In this document: positions 44,901 through 57,389 of the stretch, piece after piece | Position numbering within the stretch: the stretch's first letter is position 1 | How the letters are laid out: each line of letters starts with the position of its first letter | Source of the DNA: Ctena decussata | Lineage: Eukaryota; Mollusca; Bivalvia; Lucinida; Lucinidae | Length of the DNA: 64,000 nucleotides | Reading direction: 5' to 3' | NCBI GenBank assembly: GCA_963989385.1 | Contig: OZ022498.1 | Span: 104,269,298 to 104,333,297 of the forward strand | The notes under the pieces: model-generated | What the model saw: the letters and a program-made list of their open reading frames with translations, nothing else | Database searches by the model: none | What the model was told of the DNA's origin: nothing | Translations under genes and position numbers: made by a program

Positions 44901-46136
44901 TATGGTTGCCTTAATGAGTACATGAAGATTTATGAGTACAATAGGTCATGGTCATTCTTTGACTTTTGACCCAAGACTCATATTTTGACAATTTCAAAAC
45001 ATAAGAAAAAGCCACTTTGCCAATTGTTCAGGTGAGCGATTCAGGGCCTCATGGCCCTCTTGTTATGGAAAGTTATGAAGATTTAGGCCTAAAATTGGTA
45101 AATACAGTCATCTTAATGAGTACATGAAGATTTTTGAGTACCAGAGGTCAAGGTCGTTCTTTGACCTTTTACCCTGAATTCTCATAGTTTGACAATTTGA
45201 AACTTCTTCTTAAAAGCAACTGAGCAAATTGTAACCAAAATTTATATAGAGCCTTCAGGGGTTGAAGGAACGAAAATTTCTTCAAATGGTCTGGGTCACA
45301 TGATCAACATGGCCGCCATGCCCATATATGGTTAAAACCTTTAAAAATCTTCTTCTCCAGAATCAATTGACTGATGGCCTTGGAACTTGGTATGTAGCAT
45401 TGGGTACTCCAGTACTACTAAGATTGTTCAAATTAAGACCTTGTGGCGACCTTGACCTTTTTTTCAGCGAGGTCAAATATGGGAAAATGCAAAACCATAA
45501 GATTTCATGGGAAGTTTTGAAGATTTTGGCCTAAAAATTGGTATATACAGTCAACTTAATGGGGTCATGAAGAATTATGAGTACAAGAGGTCATGGTCAT
45601 TCTTTGACCTTTGACACAGATCTCTCATATTTTGTCATTTTCAAACATTTCCTCAAAAGCCAAAGGACAAATTGTAAACATATTTCATATAGAGCTTGAA
45701 CAAAAATTTGTTCAAACGGTCCAGGTCACATGAGCAACATGGCCGCCATACCCATTTATGGTATAAACCATTAATATCTTTCTTCTCCAGAATCAATACA
45801 CCAATGGCCTTGAAACTTGGTAAATAGCATGGAGTACTGAGTACTATCAAGACTGTTCAAATAATGACCTTGGGTTTACCTTGATCTTTTTGCGGCATGG
45901 TCAAATATGGGAAAAAGCTAGAACATAAGATTTCATGGAAAGTTTTGAAGATTTTGGCCTAAAAATGGTTTATATGGTTGTCTTAATGAGTACATGAACA
46001 TTTATGAGTACAAGAGGTCATGGTCATTCTTTGACTTTTTGACCCAAGACTCATATTTTGACAATTTCAGACATAAGAAAAAGCCACTTTGCCAATTGCT
46101 CAGGTGAGCGATTCAGGGCCTCATGACCCTCTTGTT
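41950..46136 (+). mobile_element. AGCTCACCTG-family element, host copy interrupted by another copy
   Basis: About 440-bp units: GTCACATGACCAACATGGCC, GCCCATATATGGTAAAAACC, TTCTTCTCCAGAACCAATTG, GGCCTTGAAACTTGGTATGT, TGACCTTGGGTTGACCTTGA, GGCAAGGTCAAATATGGGAA, AGAGGTCAAGGTCATTCTTT, TTTGACAATTTCAAAC and AAATTTCATATAGAGCCTCC. The left part (41950-42691) has lost its 5' end; the right part (45065-46136) resumes mid-unit and carries the 3' end CAGGTGAGCGATTCAGGGCC...CCCTCTTGTT. Units are 80-95% alike by eye. No protein is encoded; stop codons occur in all frames. Confidence 0.75.
42692..45064 (+). mobile_element. AGCTCACCTG-family element, complete copy nested in a relative
   Basis: Starts TAGCTCACCTGAGCC with nested hairpins (GAGCC-AGC-GGCTC inside AGCTC...GAGCT), then a CGTCGTCCGTC microsatellite tract (42745-42790), about five ~440-bp units, and the 3' end TTCAGGTGAGCGATTC followed by hairpin GGGCC-TCAT-GGCCC and CTCTTGTT. 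Subterminal GCTCACCTGA/TCAGGTGAGC are inverted. Tandem units between subterminal inverted repeats with a 3' hairpin resemble Helentron-related HINE elements (as I recall them from Drosophila and molluscs); that classification is inference. Confidence 0.75.
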
Positions 46137-47489
46137 TTAAAATGGGACAAATGTTCACCCTATCGAGGCAACGTGAAGAACTCATATCTTAACAATGTCC
46201 AGCAAAGGTCAAGGGCACACTTAAAGGTAACGTTTCGTGTCGGCTCCATATCGCGAAAATAGTTTAAGATTTCTTCATGAAAGTTAGTACAAATATAAAG
46301 CGTCATCAGACGATGTGCAGAGAAAAAGAACCATAACCATACTTTCACATTCGACGGAATCGTGCCCCTTTCTATTTTTTTCGTTTGGTAATTTCATATA
46401 AGCTTCAAGTCCGCTCTATATCTTTTTAACTGATCAAGATTTCTTCATGAATATATATACACTTAGCAAAATTTCTAATTGGTCAGTTTTCTACCTTGCA
46501 GAAATATTCTTTATAAACATCATTTTTTTAAATATAATTGTAGTCAGAATTTTAGGCTGTTATCTACTAATAAATGTGAACGATGTAATTCAAACTTTAT
46601 TGTGATATCGGAGTTATGACCCCTTCCTTGTAAATCATAGGATCGTTTAAAAGCGTATAAAACTGCAACCAACTGCCACAAGATCACGACATTTCAGAAG
46701 TAAATAAAGTTTTTCAATATAAAAAATACGAAATCTGTACTCAGTTGTCTTGAAAGGGGGAGTTTCACCCTATATGAAAATTTACATAGGGTTCTGCCCA
46801 CGCACAGAATTCCATAATATTATGCATAGCGATTGTCTAGGACATTATTATTTCCTGTATGAAATATTTGCTGATCCATCTATTTTAATTGTTAAATTAC
46901 AACATTTTAATTGGATGGGATGCAAAAAAATAGGGGCACCCCAATTTCAAGCAGCCCAAAGCTGTAGGATTTTTTAATTTTTGACCCGTTTCATTCTCAA
47001 AATGATTCCTAGTAATTCTTGATTATGTATGTACCACTTTTGTATTCAAATGTATACCATAAAACTTTCCATATTAACTTTTGTTTGCAGATGCCCCCAA
47101 ATTTCAGCTCCATAAAATTTTTATGAAAAAATTAAATTTTCGATTTGACTATGTTGCAGTTCTTGTCAGCCTTTCAAATTTATATGAAATTAGGCCATAC
47201 ATGTGTAAAATATGATTATACTTTTTCTTGAAAATTGAAAACCGGTAACTTGATTTTTTGGAATGCTGAATGTTAACAGATGAAAAAAACACAAAATTTA
47301 GGAATGCATATACATGTAGTTTTGTGATTATTTTTATGCTTATTATCATAAGTTTTAGTGAATTTTATCGTCTATTTGTGTCATCAAATCCTTTATTGTC
47401 GAGCCGCTTGAGGTGAGTGAGACATAGTTGTTACAACTTCAGCTCGGTGTATGTGCGTTAGTGCGTGCGTGCATGCGTTTGTGCGTCTG
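46137..47489. repeat. Gap with a diverged dispersed repeat at 46230-46480
   Basis: CATCAGACGATGTGCAGAGA, CCATAACCATACTTTCACAT and GATTTCTTCATGAA (twice, 46269 and 46440) link it to 27490-27740 and 58820-58900. From 46480 to 47400 nothing is recognised; the 75-codon frame at 46750 has no domain. A GTGCGTGCGTGCATGCG run lies at about 47457. Confidence 0.45.
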
Positions 47490-48560
47490 TCCGTACGGGC
47501 CATAACTTCTACATTTATGGATGGATTTCAAAATAATTTGGCACAATTGTTCTCCTTGATAAGTAAAAGTGCCATTTGAAACATTTAGCCAGGTAGGTCC
47601 AAGGTCCAGGTCACACTTGAAGGTCAAATGATAAAATTGTCATTTATTAAGCTTGTACGGGCCATAACTTCTACATTGAAAGAACGGATTTCAAAATTGG
47701 CATAATTGTTGTCCTTGATGAGTAAAAGTGCCAGTTGAAACATTTGGTCTGGTAGGTCCAAGGTCAAAGTCACACTTGAAGGTCAAATAATAAAATTGTC
47801 ATAGATTGAGCTTGTCCGGGCCCTAACTTCTACACTTATGGATGGATTTTAAAATTATTTGGCACAATTGTTCTCCTTGATGAGTAAAAGTGTCATTTGA
47901 AACAATTGGTCAGGTAGGTCCAAGGTCGAGTTCACACTTGAAGGTCAAATGATATAATGGTCATAAATTGAGCTTGTCCGGGCCATAACTTCTACACTTA
48001 TGTATGTATTTCAAAATAATTGGGCACAATTGTTCTCCTTGATGAGTAGAAGTGCCATTTGAAATATTTAGTCAGGTCCATGATCAAGGTCACACTTGAA
48101 GGTCAAATGATATAATGATCATAAATTGAGCTTGTCCAGGGCATTTATGCTACATTTATGCATGGATTTCAAAAGAATTGGGCACAGTTGTTCCCCTTCT
48201 TAATGAGTAGAAGTGCTATTCAAAACATTTGTTCAGGTAGGTTGAAGGTCAAGGTCGTTTTCGAAGGTCAAATGATACAATGGTTATAAATAGCGCTTGT
48301 CCAGACAATTTCTTCTATATTTACGGATGGATTTCAAAATATTTGGCACAGTTGTCCTCCTTGATGAGTAGAAGTGTCTTGTGAAGCATATATTCTGGTA
48401 GGTCCAAGGTCAAGGTCACAATAGAAGGTTAGATTATAAAACTGTTGAGCATGTCCCAGCTATTAATTTTACATTTATGCATGGATTTCAAAATAATCCG
48501 GCACAATTGGTCTCCTTGATGAGTAAAAATGTCATGTGAAATATCTATTCTGCTAGGTCC
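47490..48560 (+). repeat. Tandem array, seven units of ~160 bp
   Basis: GGGCCATAACTTCTACA or its variants recur at about 47501, 47663, 47821, 47984, 48142, 48304 and 48461 (period 157-163). Each unit carries GGATGGATTTCAAAAT, TTGGCACAATTGTTCTCCTT, GATGAGTA.AAGTG, GGTAGGTCCAAGGTC and TCACACTTGAAGGTCAAATG. Divergence increases to the right. Confidence 0.85.
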
Positions 48561-48819
48561 AATGTTGTATTTTTTCTTTATACACTGTCGAGTGGTCGGA
48601 GTTAATTTAGTTTTCCATTTATTCCTCAGACAAAGTAGATCAATATATCTGCATATGGAGCTTTCTATTATGATTGTAGTTTAGGTTACTATTAATATTA
48701 CAAGAAAATGAAGTGTTTCTATGAACATATTAACACTTAAATGTGACATGCATTTTTGTCAAACAAATCACCTTCATCTATATCATGCATTATGTGACAA
48801 TGTTACCGGTTTCCAAAGT

Positions 48820-51240
48820 GGGGTATCAATAAGATGGGTTTTCTGCATCCTACCGAAGTTTTCTTTTTTTTAACCGATGGTATACTCCAATGTGTCAAGT
48901 TTATTGGACCATATGTGACTTTGGTCGGAAAGCCCTACTTACTGAGCTATGAGTCCACAGAAGTGGGTGGGGTAATCCAACATGGTTTTAGCCTGTCTTG
49001 TAAAAACATTCTCGTTTGGTAGAAGAGTACAGCAAACAGACAGGATTTGATAAAATGATTAACAGAACGTCTAAACTATATTTCCATATCATTTTATTTG
49101 GTTTACTTTGAACGTATGTTGTAAAAAAGACTTTCTTTGACATTCAGCATTTTTTTTTTATATTTTTGTCCTCAATTTTCAATATTTCTTGGCCTTATTG
49201 TTAAACAGACCAGTTGCCATCCAACTAATGTCAAGGAAGCACCCTGACCAGGACATTTGACTGATGTGACCAGACTTTGACAAAGACCTAGTTTTCATGG
49301 TCGACTGAACACATAAACTTGCTTGGAAGATGTTTTTTTTGTCATTTAATTTTGACCTAGAATTACGAACCTTTGGTCAAATTACTATTTTAACTGCTAT
49401 ATTATGCCCTACACCCCCACCAATAAAGGTAAGAGAATACATAATGGCTTCAGATCGGATCTCCTTGGCGTCTGCATCTGTGTCTGTGTCACATACTTTG
49501 ACCTTAGAAACAAGGTCAAGGTCAGATTTTGATGACCTGTTTCCAAGGTCACAGAAGGACTTAAGAGCCATTCTCTGTAACCACTAAAAAAGTCGCGCCA
49601 CGCATAGTCATCGATTTTGCTCAAACTTTCCTTATGTACTTATTGTGACACCAAAACAAGAAAACCATGTTGATTTCATTCCTACATGTGCCCGTTGCCA
49701 TGGCAACGGCTGTTGAATATTTTGTCAGAAATTGAGATAAAAATTGTACCAAAATAGACATATTTCTAATAAATTTATGTATTAGAAAAAGAATGACATA
49801 CTCTGAATGCTTCTCATATGTAAATGTCTTGTTCACCTTGAGTCGACACCAAAACTTTGAATTGTATTTGGAAGGCTTGTAATGTCATCAGGCTTGGGCA
49901 AAGTGGGTGGGGGTAGTGCTATATTGGGAAAGGCTATTTTAAGGCAGTTTTAAGGTTATTTGTAGAATTCTTGCAGCCATACCGGCATATGTGTGCAGCT
50001 TCATCTAATAAAGCAACATTCCAAGAATTAGTTTCTGGAAAAACATGCCTGGGAAAGTATACTTCCTGAAGCGTTACCATAGCAACAATAAGTGGATCGT
50101 CGCAAAATTCCAAAATGTAGGGTAATAATACTTATAATGTCAAATCATCATTCTTATCAATATATGTGTTCCTTTATTTTTAAATACACTTAATAGTAAA
50201 TTGGTCTTTTATAAAATATCAACATATTGCTAGTTTCTCTGTTCAAGGTCAAGGTCAAGGTCACAGAAGCACGAAAAGATGGCTAAAATGTGTTTTTTCC
50301 TTATACTTTTGTGTTCTCTAGCAACAAAATATTGCAACATTGTCTTTGTACTTGGAGTTTATTTAGTGAATGACAACAACTTTCAAATACACATATAGCT
50401 GGCTTTCTCCAGTAACAGCCAAGGTCAAGGTCAAGGTCACAAATACAAGAAAAATGCTAAAAAATGCACATTTGTGTAAATATTTTTTTCCTGTATCAAC
50501 AGTAAATTTATATAATGTCTTTTTACTTGGCCTTTATTTAGTATATATAAATAGCTTTCAAATGCACATATAGCTTGTTTTCTCCAGTAACCTCCAAGGT
50601 CAAGGTCAAGGTCACAAAAACAAGAAAAATGCTAAAAATGCACATTTTGTTCATATTTTATGTTCTGTATCAACAGTAGATACAGAAAATGTATTTGTAC
50701 TTGGTCTTTATTTAATATATCAAAAATAATTCTGTTAAACACATATAGCTTGTTTCCTAAAGTAGCTTCCAATGTCAAGGTCAAGGTAACAAACACAAGG
50801 AAAAAGCTAAAATGCACATTGTTCTCACATTTTATGTTCTTTATCAACACTTAATAGAGCTAATGTCTTTGGACTTGGCCTTTATTTAATATATTACTAT
50901 AGCTTTCAAATGCACATATAGCTTGTTTCTTCCATCAACCTACAATGTCAAGGTCAAGGTCACAAAAACGAGAAAAATGCTAAAATGCACCTTTCATTCA
51001 TATTTTGTGTTCCGTATCAACAGAAAATACAGAATGTGTAGTTATACTTTGTCTTTATTTGGAATATTACAATAGCTTTCAAATACATGTACAGTTCGTT
51101 TCCTCCAGAAACTTCCAAGGTCAAGGTCAAGGCCATAAAAACAAGAAAATGTTAAAAATGTCCCTTTTGTTAATATTTTGTGTTCGGTATCAAAATTAAA
51201 TGTAGAAAATGTATTTGTGCTTGGTCTTTATTTAGTATAC
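48820..51240 (+). repeat. Left arm of the 8.2-kb fold-back
   Basis: 48820-50110 is single-copy arm sequence, including the X-box-like palindrome at about 49690. From 50244 there are six units of 173-176 bp (50244, 50420, 50595, 50770, 50943, 51116), each with CAAGGTCAAGGTCAAGGTCA or a close variant, AAATGCACATTT, TGTTCTGTATCAACAGTA, CTTGGTCTTTATTTAGTATA and GCTTTCAAATACACATATAG. Frames of 60-85 codons here are repeat by-products. Confidence 0.8.
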
Positions 51241-52712
51241 ATCTTCTCTTAAACGACAAGGCTCATTCTTACCAAATTTCATATCTAGCATCTATAGGCA
51301 GGGGGAACCAATAATGCTGTTTTTCATCGCTTCAGAACTTTGGTTGCTATGGCAACTTACAGTTTCCATTGACTTGTATGGGAAAAATTGAAAATTTGCA
51401 TTTATTGCTATTTCTCTGCAGATAATTTGACAAATCTTATACGGAAATGTTTCTTGAGTAGCTCTCTATCAATGACATGAAATTTATGTTAATTGCACAA
51501 TTTGGCTGGTTGCCATGGCAACCGAATGGTTAAAATAAGAAAGAATATTCAAACATTATCTTTTCAGAAACTATGAAACCAATAAGGCTGAAACTTCACA
51601 GAAAGGGTTTTAGTACTTCCCTCTATAAAATAACTGTTGTTTTTTTTTGGCAATTGCTTCAGCAGTTTGGTTGCTATGGCAGCTTAAAATTGCCATTGAC
51701 TTATAATGTGAAAATAGTAAATTTGCTTTTATTGCTATGTGACTGCAGGTATTTTGACAAATTTTATAGAAATGTTCCCAGAGTAGTCCTCAACCACCCT
51801 CATTCAATTTATGCAAATTGCACTATTTGGCTGATTGCCATTGCAACCAAATGGTTAAAAAATAGAAAAGATATTAAAATATCATTTTTGCAGAAACAAT
51901 GTGGCCAATAAAGCTCAAACTTTACAGAAACTATTACAGCACTATTTGGCTGATTGCCATTGCAACTAAATGGTTAAAAATAGAAAAGATATTAAAACAT
52001 CATTTTTGCAGAAACAATGCGGCCAATAAAGCTCAAACTTGACAGAAAGGATCTTAGTACTAGCCTCTATAGATTTAGTGTTTTTCATGGGAATTGCTTT
52101 TGGAAGTTAGGTTGCTATGGCAACTTATAGTTTCCATTGACTTATAATGGGAAAAATGGAAATTGGCAATTGTTTGCTACCTTACTGCAGTTATTTGGAT
52201 ATTTTATCTACAGAAATGTTTCTTGAGTAGTCCTCTATGATTCATGTTAATTTTGTCCAAATCACTGAATTCGATTCGTCACCATGGCAACATAAAGGAA
52301 AGAATTTTGAAACAATATTAAAAAATCTTTCCCACAAAAACGATATAGGGGGATGAAGCTGATTCTCTGCATACATATTTATGACATTAGCCACTACATA
52401 AATATTGTTCTTTTTTTATTGTTGCTCACGTGCTTTCATTGCTATGGCATTTTAAAATTTCTATAGACTTGTATTGGGAAAAGTGCAAATTGGCATTTAT
52501 TTCTGTGTTACTGCAATATTTAGGCATAAAGTTTTACAAACATGTTTTTTATTGTAACTTCATCAATTTTGCTACTATTAACTAGGACAAGCATAACAAC
52601 TCAGTCAAAGTTGAAATTAGGCCATATTGTACAATTTACCTTTCAGTTACTTACCCCTGAGTGCTGAGGGTGAATGGACTCAGGTGAGCTACAGAACCAA
52701 TGGTCCTCTGGT
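51241..52712 (+). repeat. Array with GTTGCYATGGCAAC palindromes, ending in a CAGGTGAGC terminus
   Basis: Diverged units carry GGTTGCTATGGCAACTTA.AGTTTCCATTGACTT, TTATTGCTATTT.CTGCAG, GAAATGTTTCTTGAGTAG and TGGCTGGTTGCCATGGCAACC. A 119-bp sub-duplication starts at 51821 and 51940. The right end (CTCAGGTGAGCTACAGAACC...GGTCCTCTGGTT) resembles the 3' end of the AGCTCACCTG family, so this is probably a 5'-truncated member with different internal units. Confidence 0.65.
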
Positions 52713-54598
52713 TAGCTCACCTGAGCCAGAGGCTCCAGAGGAGGTTATAGTATAGGTAGGGTTCGTTGTCCATCGTACGTCTGTCGTCCGTCCACAATTT
52801 CAAATGACCTCCTCTGAAACCCAGGGCCGATTGTAACCAAATTTCATATGCAGGCTCCAGGAGTCTTAGGAACGATAATTTGTTCAAACATCCTGGTCAC
52901 ATGACCAACATGGCCACCACGCCCATATATGATAAAAACCCTTAAAATCTTCACCAGAACCAATAGGCAGATGGCTTGAAACTTGGTATGGAGCATCGGG
53001 TAAGCTAGTACTACCATGATTGTTTAAATTATGACCTTGGGCTGATTTTGACTGTTTTTTACGGTAAGCTTAAATTTGCTTCCGTGTGCTTTTATAAAAA
53101 TGCTAGAACATATGATATCTGGGAAACCGTTGAAGATTTTGGGCTATAAGTTGGTGTGTTCAGCCATCTTACTGAGTACATGAAGATTCAGAGTACAAGA
53201 GATCAAGGTCATTCTTTCTCTCATCTTTCAACAATTTTAAACATCTCCTCAAAAGCCAATGGGCCAATTGTATCGAAATTTCACATAGAGTCTCCAGGGG
53301 TTGATGGATAAAAAATTTGTTCAAACGGTCCAGGTCACATGACCAACATGGCCGCCGCACCCATATATGTTAAAAAGCTTCAAAAATCTTCTGCAGAACC
53401 AATAGATCAATGACCTTGAAATTTGGTATGTAGCATAAATTACTCAAGTACTACCAAGATTGTTCAAATGATGATCTTAGGTTGACCAGGATCTTTCTTA
53501 TGGCAAGGTCAAATATGTGGAAAGGCTAGAACATAAGGTTTCATGGTAAGTTTTGAAGATTTTGGCCTAGAAATTGGTAAATAGTCATTTTAATGAGTAC
53601 ATGAAAATTTATGAGTACAAAAAGTCAAGGTCATTCTTTGACCTTTAACCCAGGTCTCTTATATTTTGACATTTTCAAACATCATCTCAAAAGCCACTGG
53701 GCCAATTGTAACCAAAATTCATTTGTGAGCCTCCAGGGCTTGGGAGAACAAAAAGTTGTTCAAACGATCCAGGTCACATAATCAACATGGCCACCATGCC
53801 CATATATGGCAATGACCTTTAAAAAAATTCTTCGTAAGAACCAATTGACCAATGACTTTCAAACTTGATAAGTAGCATCGGGTACTCAAGTTCTTCCAAG
53901 GTTGTTCAAATTATGACCTTTAATTGACCTTGTCCTTTCTACAGCAAGTTCAAATATGGGAAAAATGCTAGAACATAGATTTTATGGGAAATTTTGAAGA
54001 TTTTGGCCTAAAAGTTGGTATATACACTCATCTTAATGAGGTCATGAAGAATTATGAGTACAAAAGGTCAAGGTCAGTTTTTGACTTGTGACCCAGGTCT
54101 CTCATATTTTGACATTTTCAAACATTACCTCAAAAGGCAAATTTCAACCAATTTTCATATAGAGTCTCCAGGGATTGAGGGAATGAAAATTTGTCCAAAC
54201 GGTCCAGGTCACATGATGAACAGGGCCGCCATACCCATTTATCATACAAAACTTTAATACTTTTTTCTCAAGAACCAATAGACCGATGGCCTTGAAACTT
54301 GGTAAGTCGCACAGAGTACTGGAGTATTACCAATACTGTTCAAATAATGACCTTTGGTTTACCTTGACCTTTTCTGCGGCATGGTCAAATACGGAACATA
54401 GTAGAACATAAGATTTCATGGAAAGTTTTGAAGATTTTGGCCTAAAATGGTATATATGGTGTCTTTATGAGTCATGGTCATTCTTTGACTTTTGACCTAA
54501 GACTCATATTTTGACAATTTCAGACATAAGTAAGAGCCACTTGGCCAATTGCTTAAGTGAGCGATTCAGGGCCTCATGGCCTCTTGTTTCTGTGTCCT
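52713..54598 (+). mobile_element. AGCTCACCTG-family element, third copy
   Basis: Starts TAGCTCACCTGAGCC with hairpin GAGCC-AGA-GGCTC, then a GTCCATCGTACGTCTGTCGT tract, four ~438-bp units (CATATATG anchors near 52923, 53359, 53799 and 54235), and ends AAGTGAGCGATTCAGGGCCT..GGCCTCTTGTT. It fills the spacer of the 8.2-kb fold-back next to the right arm. Confidence 0.75.
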
Positions 54599-57014
54599 TG
54601 ACCTTACCCTTTGGGCCACTGAAAGAAAGTTGTTTGTTTGAAAGCTTTTGTAATATACTAAATAAAGACCAACTACAAAGACATGGCTGCAATGTATTGT
54701 TGATATAGGACACAAATACCAAAATTCTGTGCATTTTAGCATTTTCGCTTGTTTTTGTGACCTTGACCTTGACCTTGGAGTTTATTGAAGGAAACTAGCT
54801 GTATGTGTATTTGAAAGCTATTGTAATATAGTAGATAAAGACTCGGTACAAAGACATTTCTGCAATATATTTTGATACCGAACATAAAAAAATGAGAAAA
54901 AATATGCACTTTAGCATTTTTCCCTCTTTCTCTGACCTTGACCTTGAGATTGACCTTAGAGGCTACTGAAGAAAAGTTGTTTGTTTGAAAAAGCTTTTGT
55001 AACATATTAGATGTATACCAACTGCAAAGGCGCTGTTGCAGTATATTGTTGATATATGACACAAACTTTTGCAAATATGTGCATTTTTAGCATTTTTTCT
55101 TGTTTTATGACCTTCACCTTGACCTTGGAGGTTCCTGAATGAAACAAGCTATATGTGTATTTGAAAGCTATTGTAATGTGTTAGATAAAGACCAGGTACA
55201 AAGACATTGCTGCAATAAATTGTTGATACAGAACACAAAATATGAGAAAAATATGCACTTTTAGCATTTTTCTTGTTTCTGTGACCTTGACCTTGACCTT
55301 GAACTTGGATGCTTCTGGATGAAAGTTGGTTGTTTGAAAGCTTTTGTTATATATTAAATAAATTCCAACTAGAAAGACATTGCTGCAATTTATTGTTCAT
55401 ATAGGACACAAAATGTTTCAAAAAATATGTATTTGTAGCATTTGTTCTTGTTTGTGTGCCCTTGACCTTGACCTTGTAGCTTCCTGAATAAACCCAACTA
55501 CATGTGTATTTGAAAGCTTTTGTAATATGTCTGATAATGATCAGGTTCAAAGCCATTGCTGCAATATATGGTTGATACAGAATACATAATTTGAAAAAAT
55601 ATGCATTTTTAGCAGTTTTTATTGTTTCTGTGACCTTGACCTTGACCTTGATAAGAGAAACCAACGAAATGTCCATAGTTTATAGAAGATAAATATATTG
55701 TAAAATGATTTTCAAAATTAAGAAACAAATATGATCATAAACTATGATGAGTTGACATTACAAGGAATGTACCCCTAAGAACTTGCATTTTGCAACGGTA
55801 CACTTATTGTTGCTATGGTAACGCTTCAGGAAGTATACTTTCCCAGGCATGTTTTTCCAGAAACATATTCACAGAACACTGTTTTGTAGGAGGACGGTGC
55901 ACACATATATTGACGAGGCCGCAAGAACTCTGGAAATGTCTTTAAAGATTATGAAATTGGATTTTTGCCGTATATGGAAACCCCCACCCACTTTGCTTGA
56001 GCCTGATGACAACAGAGGTGTTCCAAATATTTTTTTAATTTCTTGTTTAAAGTTAGTGTGAACAAGTTATTTGTAGGTGGAAAGAAATTAGAGCTTGTCA
56101 TGCATTTGTAAATAAATATATTTGTTGAAAAATTGCCCATTTTTAGGACATTTTTAGCACATTTTTGCCCAAAATGTTTAGATGTTGTTGCCATGGCAAC
56201 GGGCATGCTTTGGAATGAAACTGATGTTGTTTTCTCATTTTTGTGTCACAATAAGTAATATAGGCAAGTTTGAGCAAAATCGGTGACTATGCGTGCCACG
56301 GCCCTATGTAAAAATTTAAGTCATTACAGAGAATGGCTCTTAATATGTGACACATAAACAAATGCAGATACCATCGAGATCCGCACTGAAGCCAATATGT
56401 ATTCCCTCGCCTTTAGTGGCGGGGCGCAGGGCACAATTTAGCAGTTAAAATAGTAATTTGACCAAAGGTTCGTAATTCTAGGTCAAAATAGAAAGAAAAC
56501 CATCTTCCAAGCAAGTTTATGTGTTCAGTCGACCATGAAAACTATGCCATTGTGAAACTCTGGTCACATCATCTGAATGTTCTTGTCAAGGTGCTTCCTT
56601 GACATGAGTTTGATGATAACATGTCTGTTTATTTAACAATAAGGCCAAGAAATATTGAAAATTGAGGTCATAAATATCAAAAAATGCTGAATGTCAAAGG
56701 AAGTCTTTTTTGACAACATATGTTCAAATTAAACCAAATAAAATGATATGGAAATATAGTTTAGATGTTCTGTTAATCATTTTATTAAATCCTGTCTGTC
56801 TGCTGTACTCTTCTACAAAATGAAAATGTTTTTACAAGACAGGCTAAAACCATGTTGGATTACCCCACCCACTTCTGTGGACCCATAGCTCAGTAAATAG
56901 GGCTTTCCGACCAAAGTCACATATGGTCCAATAAACTAGACACATTGGAGTATACCATCAGTTAAAAAAAGAAAACTTTGGTAGGATGCAGAAAACCCAT
57001 CTTATTTATACCCC
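54599..57014 (-). repeat. Right arm of the 8.2-kb fold-back
   Basis: Inverted partner of the left arm. 54600-55650 holds about seven units of ~173 bp reading TGACCTTGACCTTGACCTTG; 55790-57014 is the non-array part. Small indels distinguish the arms, such as the CCTTTAGTGGCGGGGCGCAG block at 56410. I estimate roughly 80-85% identity by eye, so the inversion is not recent. Confidence 0.8.
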
Positions 57015-57042
57015 CCCCCCCCCCCCACACACACACACACCC
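57011..57042 (+). repeat. Poly-C followed by (AC)n
   Basis: Sixteen C then eight AC dinucleotides, immediately at the outer end of the fold-back. Confidence 0.95.
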
Positions 57043-57389
57043 TTTCATGAAATTCCTCTGGTATAAAGAGGAAACGTATGGCCTATTTTTCAGGAAATTT
57101 CATAGGTTGACACTGACTGGAACATACATAAATTTTGGGATGCTTTTCGTTTTTAAAAGTTTTAGTGTCGCTTTTAGCCATATTTTCTGACTTAATGTTT
57201 AAAAGAAAGTTTTGTTTGCATGTTTGCATAGGCATAAATGGCATCAAAGATATCCATATGGAGCCCTTTTACTAACTGTAGTTCACATTTTATGAAATTT
57301 AATAAAGACGAGGATTTAAGATTGATAAATTATAAGGCTGGTATCACAAAAAAAACAGGAGTATTTCAGGGTGCTCTCCTGAGACCTTA
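57043..57389. other. Gap, nothing recognised
   Basis: AT-rich single-copy sequence between the fold-back and the retroelement; no frame of note. Confidence 0.4.

Larger units (their letters stand above)
48820..57014. mobile_element. 8.2-kb fold-back with ~2.42-kb arms
   Basis: 48820-51240 and 54599-57014 are inverted copies around a 3.36-kb spacer. Outer ends GGGGTATCAATAAGATGGGT and the reverse complement of ACCCATCTTATTTATACCCC. The arms match along their full length, including GTGGGTGGGGTAATCCAACA, GTCGACTGAACACATAAACT, CGTTGCCATGGCAACGG, TCCTGAAGCG and the internal 175-bp arrays. No transposase frame occurs in arms or spacer. Long-arm fold-back transposons or a palindromic duplication could both explain it. 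Confidence 0.8.

Noticed and set aside
51573..51911. 112-codon frame
   Set aside because: Made of X-box array units; neighbouring units carry stops in the same frame.
54736..55676. 109- and 112-codon minus-strand frames
   Set aside because: Translations of the ~173-bp fold-back array; the similar peptides on the left arm confirm a repeat origin.
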